Part shown: positions 9,290-18,530 of the stretch, piece by piece
Layout: each line of letters opens with the position of its first letter
How positions within the stretch are numbered: position 1 is the first letter of the stretch
From: CAVVGZ01 sp963841845
GTDB taxonomy: Bacteria; Chloroflexota; Anaerolineae; Anaerolineales; Anaerolineaceae
Assembly (NCBI GenBank): GCA_963841845.1
Contig: CAWJEG010000013.1
Span: forward strand, 434,001 to 498,000
Reading direction: 5' to 3'
DNA: 64,000 nt
Translations under genes and position numbers: made by a program
Notes under the pieces: generated by a model
Told to the model about the DNA's origin: nothing
Databases searched by the model: none
What the model saw: the letters and a program-made list of their open reading frames with translations, nothing else

Positions 9290-9790
9290 TTATTCTTCGA
9301 TGAAATTAATCAGCAGGAGGTTTTTATCACAGTCCTCATAGGTTGTAAGCCATAACTGATTACTCAGCTGGTTCCCGTTTATATCATACAAAGAAATTGA
9401 TAATACATCCTCGCTGTCGAATACCTCATCATTGACAATAATTTCATATCCTCCGGGTCCGTAATCCTTTGCCGTACCGGTCATTCCAATATATTCATAA
9501 TAAACCCCATTGTATTCCTCTTCAACAAGCACAACCATATTATTTAAGGGATCTCCATTAGAATCAAAAACCTGTCCGGCAACTCCAAGCCAATCGCATC
9601 CTTCATCAGGGTTTGCGAAATTTTGTATGTAAACCGGTGATTCCGGCTGAATTTGATACTGCCAGTTTACAATTGTTGGTGTATAAGTTGGTGTTTGAGT
9701 GCTTGTAGAGGTCGATGTTGGAACACTTGTTTTGGTGGATGTATTTGTAGGGGTAGCACTTGGTACATTGGTTGACGTTAAAGTCGGGGT
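9290..9790 (-). CDS. Lipoprotein with Thr/Pro linker, C-terminal part (frameshifted gene)
   Basis: Read from 9790 downwards, this frame continues a Thr/Ser/Pro linker (TPTLTSTNVPSATPTNT and similar). It then gives a compact C-terminal domain starting near NPDEGCDWLGVAGQVFD and ending in a Glu-rich tail. The pattern C-x-W-x-G-V-x-G-Q-V-x-D resembles a small beta-sandwich module found at the ends of extracytoplasmic proteins; I do not know its name or ligand. The N-terminal signal peptide and first linker half lie in the other frame. A first in-frame ATG occurs only at 9538, inside the domain, so it cannot be the natural start. Confidence 0.65.
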   Translation of the reverse strand, partial: TPTLTSTNVPSATPTNTSTKTSVPTSTSTSTQTPTYTPTIVNWQYQIQPESPVYIQNFANPDEGCDWLGVAGQVFDSNGDPLNNMVVLVEEEYNGVYYEYIGMTGTAKDYGPGGYEIIVNDEVFDSEDVLSISLYDINGNQLSNQLWLTTYEDCDKNLLLINFIEE

Positions 9791-10040
9791 ATGAACTCGG
9801 TTTTACTGTATTGGTGGGTTCAACAGACGGTAGGGGATCTTCATTAACTGGGGATGGTGTGGATTCTATTTCGGTAGGCTGCGTAGTCGGTTCCTCTACA
9901 GGAGTCTCAGATTCAAGAATGTCGAGTGTAGGAGTTAAAGTGTTAGCGGGTATGAATGTAATTACAATTTCAACAGGTAAACCTTCACAGGATGACAAGG
10001 AGAAAACACAAACAAAAATAAGTGCGATTATTCTGCGCAT
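9606..10040 (-). CDS. Lipoprotein with Thr/Pro linker, N-terminal part (frameshifted gene)
   Basis: The start chosen is ATG 10040, preceded by AGGAG with 7-base spacing; an upstream in-frame ATG at 10115 has no such site. The protein begins with a lipoprotein signal (MRRIIALIFVCVFSLSSC) whose Cys would be lipidated, then a Thr/Pro/Glu-rich linker. After about residue 83 the linker character is lost and a Cys/Lys/Tyr-rich sequence appears, which marks the wrong frame. Removing one base from the GGGG run at 9786-9789 joins it smoothly to the downstream frame. The whole protein would be about 250 residues, anchored outside the membrane. It sits among polysaccharide genes; its function is unknown. 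Confidence 0.65.
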   Translation of the reverse strand: MRRIIALIFVCVFSLSSCEGLPVEIVITFIPANTLTPTLDILESETPVEEPTTQPTEIESTPSPVNEDPLPSVEPTNTVKPSSYPDFNVNQCTKCYPYKYIHQNKCSNIDLYKHSNTNLYTNNCKLAVSNSAGITGLHTKFRKP

Positions 10041-10234
10041 TGATTGGCTCCTGTTTCGATTAAATAAATTTAATATCCTGCAGTAAGGATGCGTTGCAGG
10101 ATATATACCAATCAAACAAATTTTTTCGGGGTAAATGGATTTTAGGTGAAATCCAGGTGTTTATAGATGCTTGCCAAAAAAATCGGGATCAATTTTGATT
10201 TTGGAAAAATCTTTTGGATTTATTGCTCAAATAA

Positions 10235-10894
10235 CTACTCTGAGCGGTGTTCAAATTTCTCTCCGGCGACGGTAATATATGCTCCTGGGGTCCCTGGGTA
10301 GGCTGATGCTTTGACTCTCCTTTTTATTTCATCTTCTGTCATGGAGAGATCAACCTTTTTTAATTCATTCAATTCCTTCCGTTGGTAAGCCGGTCTTGTC
10401 CAGGATTCAGAACATACCTCAAGCGGATCACCTTTAATGATGCGGGTCACAATTTCGTAAAATTGAACTAACATATACGCATAACATCGCTGAGTCAGGG
10501 AATATACACTGTCGTTCTCGAGGATATCAAACCGTTTAACATCAATAATGCTCCCCGAGTCAACGACAGGAACCATATAGTGGCATGTAACCCCATAAAC
10601 AGTCTCTTGATTATAGATAGCGAAATTCGTGCAGCCTGTTCCTGGGTAACTTGGCGGACCCGGATGAAAATTTATTGCACCCTTTTTCGCATTATTCAAC
10701 AACTTTCCCGGCAACGGCCATGGGCAAAGATAGGAAAGTAAATAATCACCTTCCCATTCATTTAAAGATTCAGGATATGGTTCGCCGGGTTTTGCCAGTT
10801 GGAATGAAAAATCTGTCAAGTGTAATTTCAGGAAATCCATTACTTTTTGGAAATAAAAATCTTCCCGATCTTTTCCAAGCAAAAGTACTTCCAT
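10235..10894 (-). CDS. Formyltransferase-fold protein
   Basis: A 219-residue protein whose middle carries INFHPGPPSYPGTGCTNFAI followed by CHYMVPVVDSGSIID. This matches the catalytic region of the formyl-transferase family (the HPS-x-LP motif and the downstream Asp of methionyl-tRNA and sugar N-formyltransferases), with HPGPP in place of the usual HPSLLP. It is shorter than Fmt (about 310 residues) and lacks its tRNA-binding C-terminal domain. Placed between lipoprotein and sugar-modification genes, it may formylate an amino sugar from N10-formyl-tetrahydrofolate; this is inference. It faces the bi-domain oxidoreductase divergently across a palindrome. Confidence 0.72.
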   Translation of the reverse strand: MEVLLLGKDREDFYFQKVMDFLKLHLTDFSFQLAKPGEPYPESLNEWEGDYLLSYLCPWPLPGKLLNNAKKGAINFHPGPPSYPGTGCTNFAIYNQETVYGVTCHYMVPVVDSGSIIDVKRFDILENDSVYSLTQRCYAYMLVQFYEIVTRIIKGDPLEVCSESWTRPAYQRKELNELKKVDLSMTEDEIKRRVKASAYPGTPGAYITVAGEKFEHRSE

Positions 10895-10940
10895 AATTGC
10901 CCCATTTTTATCAGTAAATTTATTATTTTTAATAGGAAAG

Positions 10941-10963
10941 TGTTGATCATATATTGATCAACA
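10941..10963. promoter_or_regulatory. Perfect palindrome in a divergent promoter region
   Basis: Nine-base arms TGTTGATCA and TGATCAACA flank a 5-base centre (TATAT) between the divergent formyltransferase and oxidoreductase genes. The size and symmetry suit a dimeric repressor or activator site. No regulator gene is adjacent. Confidence 0.5.
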
Positions 10964-11068
10964 TAATCAAAAAAAATTATAACACGTGCCCCCGAGTGTA
11001 ATATAATGATAAACCATGATGAAAACAATGTAAATTTCCAAAAGGAAGAGAAAGGCAGATCTCAGCTG

Positions 11069-12676
11069 ATGAAACAATTAGTGCAAAATATGAGGAATGG
11101 AATCACCGATATTGTTGATGTCCCTACCCCAAAAGTCAGGCCGGGCACTGCACTGGTAAAAACAGCTGTCTCTTTAGTCTCATCCGGAACGGAACGAATG
11201 ATTGCAGAATTTGCTGAAAAAAGTCTCCTGGGAAAAGCCCGCTCCCGGCCGGATTTGGTGAAGCAAGTTGTGGAAAAAACACGCAAGGATGGGATTTTTC
11301 AGACAGCTGAAACAGTTTTTAATCGTCTTGATCAATCCATGTTCCTTGGTTATTCATCGGCGGGAACAATTCTTGAGTTAGGTGAAGGTATGACCGGTTT
11401 TCGAATAGGTGACCGTGTGTCGTGCGCTGGTAGCGGTCACGCTGTGCATGCCGAGTATGCGGTTATTCCCAAAAATTTACTAACCAAAATACCTGACTCA
11501 GTTGATTACGAATCAGCAGCATTTACAACAGTAGGCGCAATTGCCTTACACGGCTTCCGATTAGCCGAACCGCAAATTGGAGATCGGGTTGCTGTAATTG
11601 GGCTTGGACTGTTAGGGATGCTTTCAGTGCAAATTGCCAGTGTCGCAGGATGTAAAGTATTTGGAATTGATCTCGATCCTGAAAGGGTCGATTTGTGTAA
11701 AAGATCAGGGATTGAAGCGTCCATCCGTGAAGATTCGCCGTCAGATGGACTTGCATTTACCAATGGGGACGGTTTTGATATTATCCTTATCTGTGCTGAT
11801 TCCAGTTCTAACGATCCAATTGAGTTGGCTGGCTATCTTGCGCGTTCACGTGCCAGGATTATCGCTGTTGGAGCGATTGGACTGGAAATTCCCCGCAAGA
11901 TGTATTATGAAAAAGAACTGACATTGTTAATTTCAAGATCTTATGGTCCCGGCAGGTATGATCTTAATTATGAAGAAAAGGGAATCGATTATCCACCAGG
12001 CTATGTCCGGTGGACTGAAGGTAGAAATTTTTCTGCGTTCCTTGATCTGATAGCTGATCATAAAATTTCCTTGCATCCCCTAATTACTCATCGATATCCA
12101 ATCGAAAATGGTGCCGATGCTTACCGGCTTATCAAAAACAAATCCGATGAAAACTATCTGGGTGTCTTATTAACCTACGATTTCAATGATCAGGTCAACC
12201 AGCCAAATAGAAGAATACAACTTATCCATAAAAAATTCCATACCCATAGTACCGGTAAACTGAGAATCGGCGTTTTAGGTGCCGGTAATTACGCCAATGC
12301 TGTTTTTCTTCCAGCCATTAAAAATAATCCACATACAGAACTCGTTGCAATCGCATCCGCAAATGGACTGAGTGCCCGTCAAACCGCATCAAAATTCAAT
12401 TTTCAATATGCAGCCAGCGATGAAGATGAGGTATACAAAGATCCCGAAATTGACGCAATCGTGATATTAACCCGTCACAATATGCACAGCACCCAGGTAA
12501 TTAATGCATTAGGGAATGGTAAACATGTTTTTTGTGAAAAACCACTCGTAATTTCTGAGCAAGAATTAGATCAAGTATCAAATGTCTATCAAGATTCCGT
12601 ATCCCAGCAATTAACTGTTGGTTTTAACCGCAGATTTTCTCCCTTTATCAGCTTCTATAAAGAATCATCTGCATAA
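11069..12676 (+). CDS. Bi-domain oxidoreductase (alcohol dehydrogenase-like plus Gfo/Idh), first part (frameshifted gene)
   Basis: The first part contains an MDR/zinc-alcohol-dehydrogenase-like domain (VSSGTERMI near the start; the nucleotide-binding turn VIGLGLLGML). It then enters a Gfo/Idh/MocA NAD(P)-binding domain (GVLGAGNYANAVFLP and CEKPLVIS). This fusion of about 700 residues is a known family in polysaccharide gene clusters. ATG 11069 is preferred because the family begins MKQL; an in-frame ATG at 11006 would add 21 residues without a clear ribosome site. The frame ends early at 12674-12676, just after FNRRFSPF, because of an extra base near 12659-12661. The substrate is unknown, probably a sugar or cyclitol. 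Confidence 0.78.
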   Translation: MKQLVQNMRNGITDIVDVPTPKVRPGTALVKTAVSLVSSGTERMIAEFAEKSLLGKARSRPDLVKQVVEKTRKDGIFQTAETVFNRLDQSMFLGYSSAGTILELGEGMTGFRIGDRVSCAGSGHAVHAEYAVIPKNLLTKIPDSVDYESAAFTTVGAIALHGFRLAEPQIGDRVAVIGLGLLGMLSVQIASVAGCKVFGIDLDPERVDLCKRSGIEASIREDSPSDGLAFTNGDGFDIILICADSSSNDPIELAGYLARSRARIIAVGAIGLEIPRKMYYEKELTLLISRSYGPGRYDLNYEEKGIDYPPGYVRWTEGRNFSAFLDLIADHKISLHPLITHRYPIENGADAYRLIKNKSDENYLGVLLTYDFNDQVNQPNRRIQLIHKKFHTHSTGKLRIGVLGAGNYANAVFLPAIKNNPHTELVAIASANGLSARQTASKFNFQYAASDEDEVYKDPEIDAIVILTRHNMHSTQVINALGNGKHVFCEKPLVISEQELDQVSNVYQDSVSQQLTVGFNRRFSPFISFYKESSA

Positions 12677-13238
12677 TCGATCCGAACCAATTTTTATAAA
12701 TTATCGGATTAATGCGGGCTACTTGCCAAAAGATCACTGGGTTCATGATCCCCTCCAGGGTGGTGGCAGGCTGGTTGGGGAGGTTTGTCATTTCATCGAT
12801 TTGTGTGTTTTTTTAGTTGGGATGGTACCGGTCAGCGGAGCTTCAACTGCAATGTCGGACTCTGATAAATACTTGCAGGACAACCTTGCGATTACGCTGG
12901 AATTTGGAGATGGTTCCATAGCAGTAATAGAATATGTGGCTAATGGGAGCAAAATCCAATCTAAGGAGCATATCGAAATTTTTTATTGCGGTAAGTCATT
13001 TGTCCTCAATGATTTCCGCTCTCTCATCCTATTTGAGGATAATAAGAAAAGAGAGAACCGTTCCCGTTTTCGCCAGGAAAAAGGTCATAAAGAGATTTGG
13101 AGTAGTTTCGTAAATAGTATTATAGAATCAAAAGATCCAATAATCCCATACGATCAAATCTGGGGAGTAAGCAAATCAACATTCCGGATTCTGGAAGCTT
13201 TGCGTACAAAGCAAAGAATCTCAATCCCCCCTTTTTAG
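12618..13238 (+). CDS. Bi-domain oxidoreductase, C-terminal part of the Gfo/Idh domain (frameshifted gene)
   Basis: This frame supplies the rest of the Gfo/Idh/MocA fold: INYRINAGYLPKDHWVHDP, then GGGRLVGEVCHFIDL, which holds the conserved Gly run and catalytic-type His/Asp, and the beta-sheet C-terminal half. Residues read before about base 12660 are out-of-frame. Deleting one A from the AAA at 12659-12661 gives the continuous join FYKNHLHNRS and a single protein of about 720 residues. It is followed 39 bases later by the heparinase II/III-like gene; the pairing of such oxidoreductases with heparinase-like proteins and glycosyltransferases is common in extracellular polysaccharide clusters. 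Confidence 0.78.
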   Translation: MVLTADFLPLSASIKNHLHNRSEPIFINYRINAGYLPKDHWVHDPLQGGGRLVGEVCHFIDLCVFLVGMVPVSGASTAMSDSDKYLQDNLAITLEFGDGSIAVIEYVANGSKIQSKEHIEIFYCGKSFVLNDFRSLILFEDNKKRENRSRFRQEKGHKEIWSSFVNSIIESKDPIIPYDQIWGVSKSTFRILEALRTKQRISIPPF

Positions 13239-13277
13239 CGGGCTTTTATTCATTTTGAAAGATTTTATTCCCCTGAT

Positions 13278-15302
13278 ATGTCAACCAGCCTTCTTAAAAA
13301 ATTGCTGATAGGTCAAAAAGCTCTTGTAGAGCTTGGATTCTTTAAAGTAGCCAATTTTTCCCTTTATCAGCTCCTCCTAAAATCGAATTATTTTCGTATT
13401 CGCTGTCCTGTTTATAAACCCAACCAACCGCCTATTGATTTTTTCAATCAACTTTCTCCATCATTGGACCTGTTCCCTTTCTCGGTTCCTTCGAAAAATG
13501 CATTACTCACCTGCCTGGAAAGTTATAAATTTACGCTGCTCATGTCTGCAGATGAGATTGTGGCTGGTAATTGGAGATTTTTTGGTGGGGAAATCCGAAA
13601 ATTGGACTTTTCCTGGAAGGGGGGTGATAAACACTGGAGTGATTTTTATGACCAGCCTGAATCAGATATAGACCTGAAATATATTTGGGAATCCTCACGG
13701 TTTTGCTGGGTTTATTCTCTGGGTAGTGCATTCATCCTTACCGGTGATGAAAGATATGCCCAAACTTTTTACGATAACTATGCGAATTTTTCAGAAAATA
13801 ACCCACCTAACATTGGACCCAACTGGATTTCTGCTCAGGAAGTTGCCCTTCGGATAATTGCGCTCTGCTTTGCTTATCAGGTTTTTCAGACTTCCTCAGG
13901 GTTTAAAGATCAATATAAAGCAAATATTCTTAGGTCCATTTACCAGCATGCAGCACGCATTCCAGCAACTCTATCTTACTCCAGGGCACAAAATAACAAC
14001 CATCTCATAAGTGAGGCTGTTGGGTTAATCATAGCCGGTTCAGTGCTCAAAGGAATACCAGAATCAAATCATTATTGGAAACTTGGTTGGAAGCTCTTTT
14101 TAGAAGGAATTGATAAGCAAGTATTCATCGATGGTAGTTATATCCAACAATCTACAAATTATCATCGCATGATGCTGCATTTATGCATATTGGCCGTTCA
14201 GACAGGCAAGAAAGCAGGTATGGCATTGCCAGAATCCTTGGCAAATAAATTGGAACTTGCCACGCAATGGTTATTTGGGATGATGGATGAAATATCCGGT
14301 GGTACCCCAAACCTTGGCCATAACGATGGCTCTAACATTTTGCCGCTTGCACCATTAGACTACCAGGATTACAGGCCTACCCTTCAATCCGCAAGTTTGT
14401 GTTTTTTTAACCAGCCAGCCCTGGACCCGGGTGTATGGGACGTACTTGGTCTTTGGTTCGGTTTTTCACAGGACGATAATCACAAACCTATTATCAGTAA
14501 TGCTTGTTTACATCAATTTGAAATACCGCTTTCCAGGATAAATAATAATAATGGGTGGGGAATGATACGGGCGGTTAGATTCCAGGATCGCCCGGCACAT
14601 GCCGACCAATTGAATGTTGATCTATGGTGGCGCGGTCGGAATATCGCTCTTGATGCAGGAACATACCGATACACCGCTCCTCCTCCATGGAATAACTCAC
14701 TTTCAGATACCGCTGTTCATAACACGATAATTATCAATGAAAATAATCAAATGTTAAAGGCTGGTCGGTTTTTATGGCTGGATTGGGCACAGGCAAAAAT
14801 CACCAGAAAATATCCATCGTATGGAGAAATCATTGCCGAACATGATGGATATAAAAAAGATGGCGTCAAGTATCAAAGGCAGTTATCCATGGTAGATGAT
14901 TCAATCTGGGAGATCAGGGATGAATTGACTCCATACCATCCAATGAGCGATGATTTTCAAATAACCCTGCATTGGCTGCTGCCAGATGGGGTATGGCATT
15001 TGGACTCATCCAAACTTGCCATTGAAACAGATATATTCAGGCTTGTATTATCCATTGAAATCGAGAGCGGGTTATATGAAAAAAATTTTCAGCCCGGATC
15101 CAATATTCAAATAATCCGGGGCGGGGAAATCTTGTCCGGTAAAAATCAATCCCTCCCAAATTTTGGTTGGTTTTCCCCCACATACGGACTAAAAATACCT
15201 GCTATTTCAATCCGATATCATTTAAGCACAAAATCAGCAATTTCAATTTTGAGCAGATGGCATATCCTGCCAATTACTCAAGATCATAACCGGATAGTGT
15301 AA
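13278..15302 (+). CDS. Heparinase II/III family protein
   Basis: A 674-residue protein. The N-terminal half is the alpha/alpha toroid of the family, with YSRAQNNNHLISEAVGL (Asn/His of the catalytic groove) and STNYHRMMLHL. The C-terminal half is the beta-sheet domain, with the HADQLNVDLWWRG and LDAGTYRY segments that carry conserved His and Tyr. Members are polysaccharide lyases or uncharacterised proteins in exopolysaccharide loci. No signal peptide is evident, so it may act in the cytoplasm or be exported by an unseen route. It lies between the bi-domain oxidoreductase and a group 4 glycosyltransferase, 9 bases before the latter, so it is part of an envelope-glycan operon. Confidence 0.82.
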   Translation: MSTSLLKKLLIGQKALVELGFFKVANFSLYQLLLKSNYFRIRCPVYKPNQPPIDFFNQLSPSLDLFPFSVPSKNALLTCLESYKFTLLMSADEIVAGNWRFFGGEIRKLDFSWKGGDKHWSDFYDQPESDIDLKYIWESSRFCWVYSLGSAFILTGDERYAQTFYDNYANFSENNPPNIGPNWISAQEVALRIIALCFAYQVFQTSSGFKDQYKANILRSIYQHAARIPATLSYSRAQNNNHLISEAVGLIIAGSVLKGIPESNHYWKLGWKLFLEGIDKQVFIDGSYIQQSTNYHRMMLHLCILAVQTGKKAGMALPESLANKLELATQWLFGMMDEISGGTPNLGHNDGSNILPLAPLDYQDYRPTLQSASLCFFNQPALDPGVWDVLGLWFGFSQDDNHKPIISNACLHQFEIPLSRINNNNGWGMIRAVRFQDRPAHADQLNVDLWWRGRNIALDAGTYRYTAPPPWNNSLSDTAVHNTIIINENNQMLKAGRFLWLDWAQAKITRKYPSYGEIIAEHDGYKKDGVKYQRQLSMVDDSIWEIRDELTPYHPMSDDFQITLHWLLPDGVWHLDSSKLAIETDIFRLVLSIEIESGLYEKNFQPGSNIQIIRGGEILSGKNQSLPNFGWFSPTYGLKIPAISIRYHLSTKSAISILSRWHILPITQDHNRIV

Positions 15303-15311
15303 AATCTGGGC

Positions 15312-16523
15312 ATGCATATCCTTATAATCCATCAAGCTTTCGCTGCATTGGATGAGGCTGGGGGGACCCGGCATTATGAATTATCTCAGTATCTGGCCAG
15401 CAAAGGTCACAGGGTAACGATTATTGCCAGCCCTGTAAGTTATATCACCGGAAAAGCAAAAAACAACAGGATCAAATGGCTGGAAAAGTCATATCCGGAA
15501 ACAGGGATAACCATCTTGCGAACGTATACCTATCCAGCTCTGCACCGTAGTTTTGTTCACCGGGTTATCAGCTTCTTCAGTTTCATGATTTCATCATTTC
15601 TTGTCGGATTGAATGTTCGTCATGTTGACCTGGTTTGGGGAACATCCCCACCGATATTCCAGGGATACAGCGCCTGGTTAATTTCTGCACTAAAACGCCG
15701 GCCATTTTTATTTGAAGTACGCGATCTATGGCCTGCATTTGCTATCGGTGTGGGTGTACTTAAGAATCCAATCCTCATTAGAGCCTCTTTATGGCTGGAA
15801 AATTTTCTATATCGAAAAGCAAATCGAATCATCGTTAATTCCCCGGGTTATATCCAGCATGTAACCAGTAAAGGCGCTAAAAATGTGGAATTAATACCCA
15901 ACGGAGCAGATCTCGCTATGTTCCAGTATTCGGATTCTAATGAATCGGTTATCCAGAATTATGGTCTTGAAGGTAAATTCATCGTTTTGTACGCTGGAGC
16001 TCATGGTATTTCTAATGACCTGGATGTGATTTTAAATGCGGCAAATTCGCTTCAGGAATTTAATGAGATCGTGTTTCTATTCATTGGGGATGGCAAGGAA
16101 AAAGAGCATCTCCAACAGAAGGCAAAATCCATGCAATTGGGAAATGTAATATTCTTACCAGCTGTGGCAAAAATGGAGATGCCGGGAGTCCTCCATGCAG
16201 CAAATATATGTATTGCTATTCTAAAACCACTGGATCTATATAAGACAACCTACCCAAACAAGGTTTTTGATTATATGGCAGCTTCCCGCCCAATCGTACT
16301 GGCTATAGACGGCGAAATTAGAAAGGTTGTTGAGGCCGCTGGGGCAGGAATTTTTGTGACCCCGGGAAATCATCATGAAATGGCAGAGGCGATAATGGTT
16401 CTGTTCAATGACCGGGAATTATGTTTAAGAATGGGTTGGTCCGGTAGAGCATATATTGAGACCCATTTTGATCGCAAAATACTGGCTGAACAGCTTGTCT
16501 CCGTGATCGAAAGAATGGTCTAA
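15312..16523 (+). CDS. Group 4 glycosyltransferase (WbuB-like)
   Basis: A 403-residue GT-B enzyme. The N-terminal domain starts MHILIIHQAF and carries GGTRHYELSQYL, as in WbuB-type fucosamine/aminosugar transferases. VNSPGYIQH and PNGAD lie at the hinge. The C-terminal domain holds YAGAHGISNDLD and the nucleotide-binding region TTYPNKVFDYMAASRPIV, whose acidic donor-site residue is replaced by a K-x-x-D pattern. It would transfer a sugar from a nucleotide donor to a lipid-linked glycan at the inner membrane face. It is the last gene of the rightward polysaccharide group. The donor and acceptor are not known. Confidence 0.82.
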   Translation: MHILIIHQAFAALDEAGGTRHYELSQYLASKGHRVTIIASPVSYITGKAKNNRIKWLEKSYPETGITILRTYTYPALHRSFVHRVISFFSFMISSFLVGLNVRHVDLVWGTSPPIFQGYSAWLISALKRRPFLFEVRDLWPAFAIGVGVLKNPILIRASLWLENFLYRKANRIIVNSPGYIQHVTSKGAKNVELIPNGADLAMFQYSDSNESVIQNYGLEGKFIVLYAGAHGISNDLDVILNAANSLQEFNEIVFLFIGDGKEKEHLQQKAKSMQLGNVIFLPAVAKMEMPGVLHAANICIAILKPLDLYKTTYPNKVFDYMAASRPIVLAIDGEIRKVVEAAGAGIFVTPGNHHEMAEAIMVLFNDRELCLRMGWSGRAYIETHFDRKILAEQLVSVIERMV

Positions 16524-16956
16524 CAATAATAATCAGCGGTTTAATCTTTTCGCTTCTCAATATCTTTTCCCTTTATTTCCATGAATATCTCGTCTTAATT
16601 TTTTTTGACAGCTTTATCCACCCAAATTTAACTACATTTAATAAACCAATTAATTCATTAATTTTTAGACACCAACTCGTTTATGGCAATATTAAAAATT
16701 AATTTTGGGGATAATGGGAAATTTCCTGGTTATCTATCTCATACTAATTTCCTGCACGTCCAGCTAAACATTCTCGACCAGGACCTTATCAACCTCAAAC
16801 TGTAGCGTACCGTTAATATAATAGCCAGGGACTGAGACACTGAATATATGGTGAGTCAAAAATTATCATCATAAGAATATAGTAAAATCAGTAAATCAGA
16901 TACTTGCAAGTAATTGTGATAATAAATTAGGACAAAATTAATATTGGGGTTTTTGG
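16524..16956. other. Intergenic region before pstB-phoU
   Basis: 433 AT-rich bases with no supported gene. The region must hold the promoter of pstB-phoU, but I cannot point to a convincing -35/-10 pair or a Pho box. No terminator hairpin with a T run is clear after the glycosyltransferase gene. Confidence 0.45.
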
Positions 16957-17826
16957 ATGCAAGAAACCATTCTCAGGGAAGGGCGGGAAATTCGTCAATT
17001 AGAAGTCAAATCATTCACCAATATTGGTGATGAGAGTAAATTAATCCTGGATGAACTATCTACAAAGATAGAGGTTGAGCAGCTTCATGTTTATTATGGA
17101 AATTTTCACGCCATCCAGGATGTAAGTTTTCCTATTAAAGAAAAGAAAGTTACAGCAATTATTGGCCCATCCGGGTGCGGAAAATCAACATTAATCCGTT
17201 GTTTCAATCGGATGAATGACCTGGTTAGCTCATCCAGGGTAGAAGGAAAAATAAAAATTGATGGGGAGGATATTTACCAACAGGGTATTGATGTGGTAGA
17301 TATTCGACGCAGGGTTGGGATGGTATTTCAACGTCCAAATCCATTTCCAAAGACAATTTATGAAAATATCGCTTATGGTCCAAAATTATATGGAATAAAT
17401 AACAAATTTGAAATAAGCCAGATAGTTGAAAAGAGTTTGCATCAGGCTGCATTGTGGGATGAAGTAAAGGATATACTAAATAGTGCTGCCTATTCCCTTT
17501 CTGGCGGTCAGCAGCAAAGACTATGTATCGCCAGAGCGTTGGCTATATCTCCAGAAATTTTACTTATGGATGAACCAGCCTCAGCACTTGACCCAATTGC
17601 CACATATAAAATTGAAGAACTGATTCGCAGCTTATCAGAAGATGTCACAATTATTATCGTAACCCATAATATGCAGCAAGCTGCGAGAGTATCGGACTTT
17701 ACCGCCTTTATGAATACAGATGAGAGTCGAACCGGGTATTTAGCCGAGTTTGGAATAACAAAACAAATCTTTACAAATCCGACCAATAAAGAAACCGAAG
17801 ATTATATTAGTGGTCGTTTTGGATAA
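16957..17826 (+). CDS. pstB: Phosphate ABC transporter ATP-binding protein PstB
   Basis: 289 residues, with Walker A GPSGCGKST, signature LSGGQQQRLCIARAL, Walker B ILLMDEPASALDP and the H-loop HNMQQAARVSD. The Asn/Met/Gln-rich H-loop region and FQRPNPFPKTIYENI are specific to PstB, which energises high-affinity phosphate import. About 35 residues precede the usual PstB start, an N-terminal extension with no clear motif. No pstSCA genes are next to it; instead phoU follows 26 bases later. A complete second set, pstSCAB, lies at 53-56.6 kb, so this copy may serve those permeases or a set outside the window, or act mainly with PhoU in signalling. Confidence 0.93.
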   Translation: MQETILREGREIRQLEVKSFTNIGDESKLILDELSTKIEVEQLHVYYGNFHAIQDVSFPIKEKKVTAIIGPSGCGKSTLIRCFNRMNDLVSSSRVEGKIKIDGEDIYQQGIDVVDIRRRVGMVFQRPNPFPKTIYENIAYGPKLYGINNKFEISQIVEKSLHQAALWDEVKDILNSAAYSLSGGQQQRLCIARALAISPEILLMDEPASALDPIATYKIEELIRSLSEDVTIIIVTHNMQQAARVSDFTAFMNTDESRTGYLAEFGITKQIFTNPTNKETEDYISGRFG

Positions 17827-17852
17827 ATCTAAACAGATAGGTGAGGATTACT

Positions 17853-18530
17853 ATGCCACGTGAGACATTGGATCATCAAATCCATCAATTACAGGATGAA
17901 ATCCTACTGATTGGAAGCATGGTAGAGCAGGCGATGATAGATTCAATTGATGCCCTCCGACGCAGGGATATTAATGATTCTAATAAGGTTTACCATACGG
18001 ATTATCTCATCAATGAAAAACGATTCGCCATTGAGAATGGCATCCTCATTTTGATTGCAACACAGCAGCCCATCGCTCATGATTTGCGTCTTTTAACAGC
18101 TATGTTGGAGGTCACGACTGAATTAGAACGAATGGGGGATTATGCAAAAGGCATTGCAAAAGTCAATATCAAACTGGCTGACTCCGAGATTAACTTGCCG
18201 ATGGCAGAAATTGACCGTATGGCCGAGTTGGGCATCAGCATGCTTCATCGCTCACTAACAGCATTTATTGATGAAAATCCCAACCAGGCCAGCTTGATCC
18301 CGCTTGAGGATGATGAGGTTGATTCGCTTTACGAGCAGATATACCAAAAAGTAGTCAAGGATATGATTGCCAATCCTCAGAAAATTGATAGCAGCAACCT
18401 GATTCTTTGGATTGCCCATAACCTTGAACGTATGGCGGACCGGGTCACCAACATTTGTGAAAGAACTGTATTCATAGCTACCGGGGAATTGCTTGAGCTG
18501 GATAGCACCGATGATGAAGAGACAGAATAA
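17853..18530 (+). CDS. phoU: Phosphate transport/signalling regulator PhoU
   Basis: 225 residues from ATG 17853, chosen because AGGTGAGG lies just upstream; an in-frame GTG at 17841 overlaps that site. The protein is all-helical with the two repeated three-helix PhoU units. ERMGDYAKGIAK and its repeat ERMADRVTNICE hold the metal-cluster residues (E/D-x-x-x-D). PhoU links the Pst transporter to the PhoR sensor kinase and limits phosphate uptake. The acidic C-terminal tail (DSTDDEETE) is common in the family. It is co-transcribed with pstB. No phoR/phoB pair is in the window. Confidence 0.93.
   Translation: MPRETLDHQIHQLQDEILLIGSMVEQAMIDSIDALRRRDINDSNKVYHTDYLINEKRFAIENGILILIATQQPIAHDLRLLTAMLEVTTELERMGDYAKGIAKVNIKLADSEINLPMAEIDRMAELGISMLHRSLTAFIDENPNQASLIPLEDDEVDSLYEQIYQKVVKDMIANPQKIDSSNLILWIAHNLERMADRVTNICERTVFIATGELLELDSTDDEETE

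Noticed and set aside
9760..10086. Rightward open frame of 108 codons
   Set aside because: It is the antisense of a Thr/Pro-rich lipoprotein linker; low-complexity repeats keep the opposite strand open and no protein motif is present.
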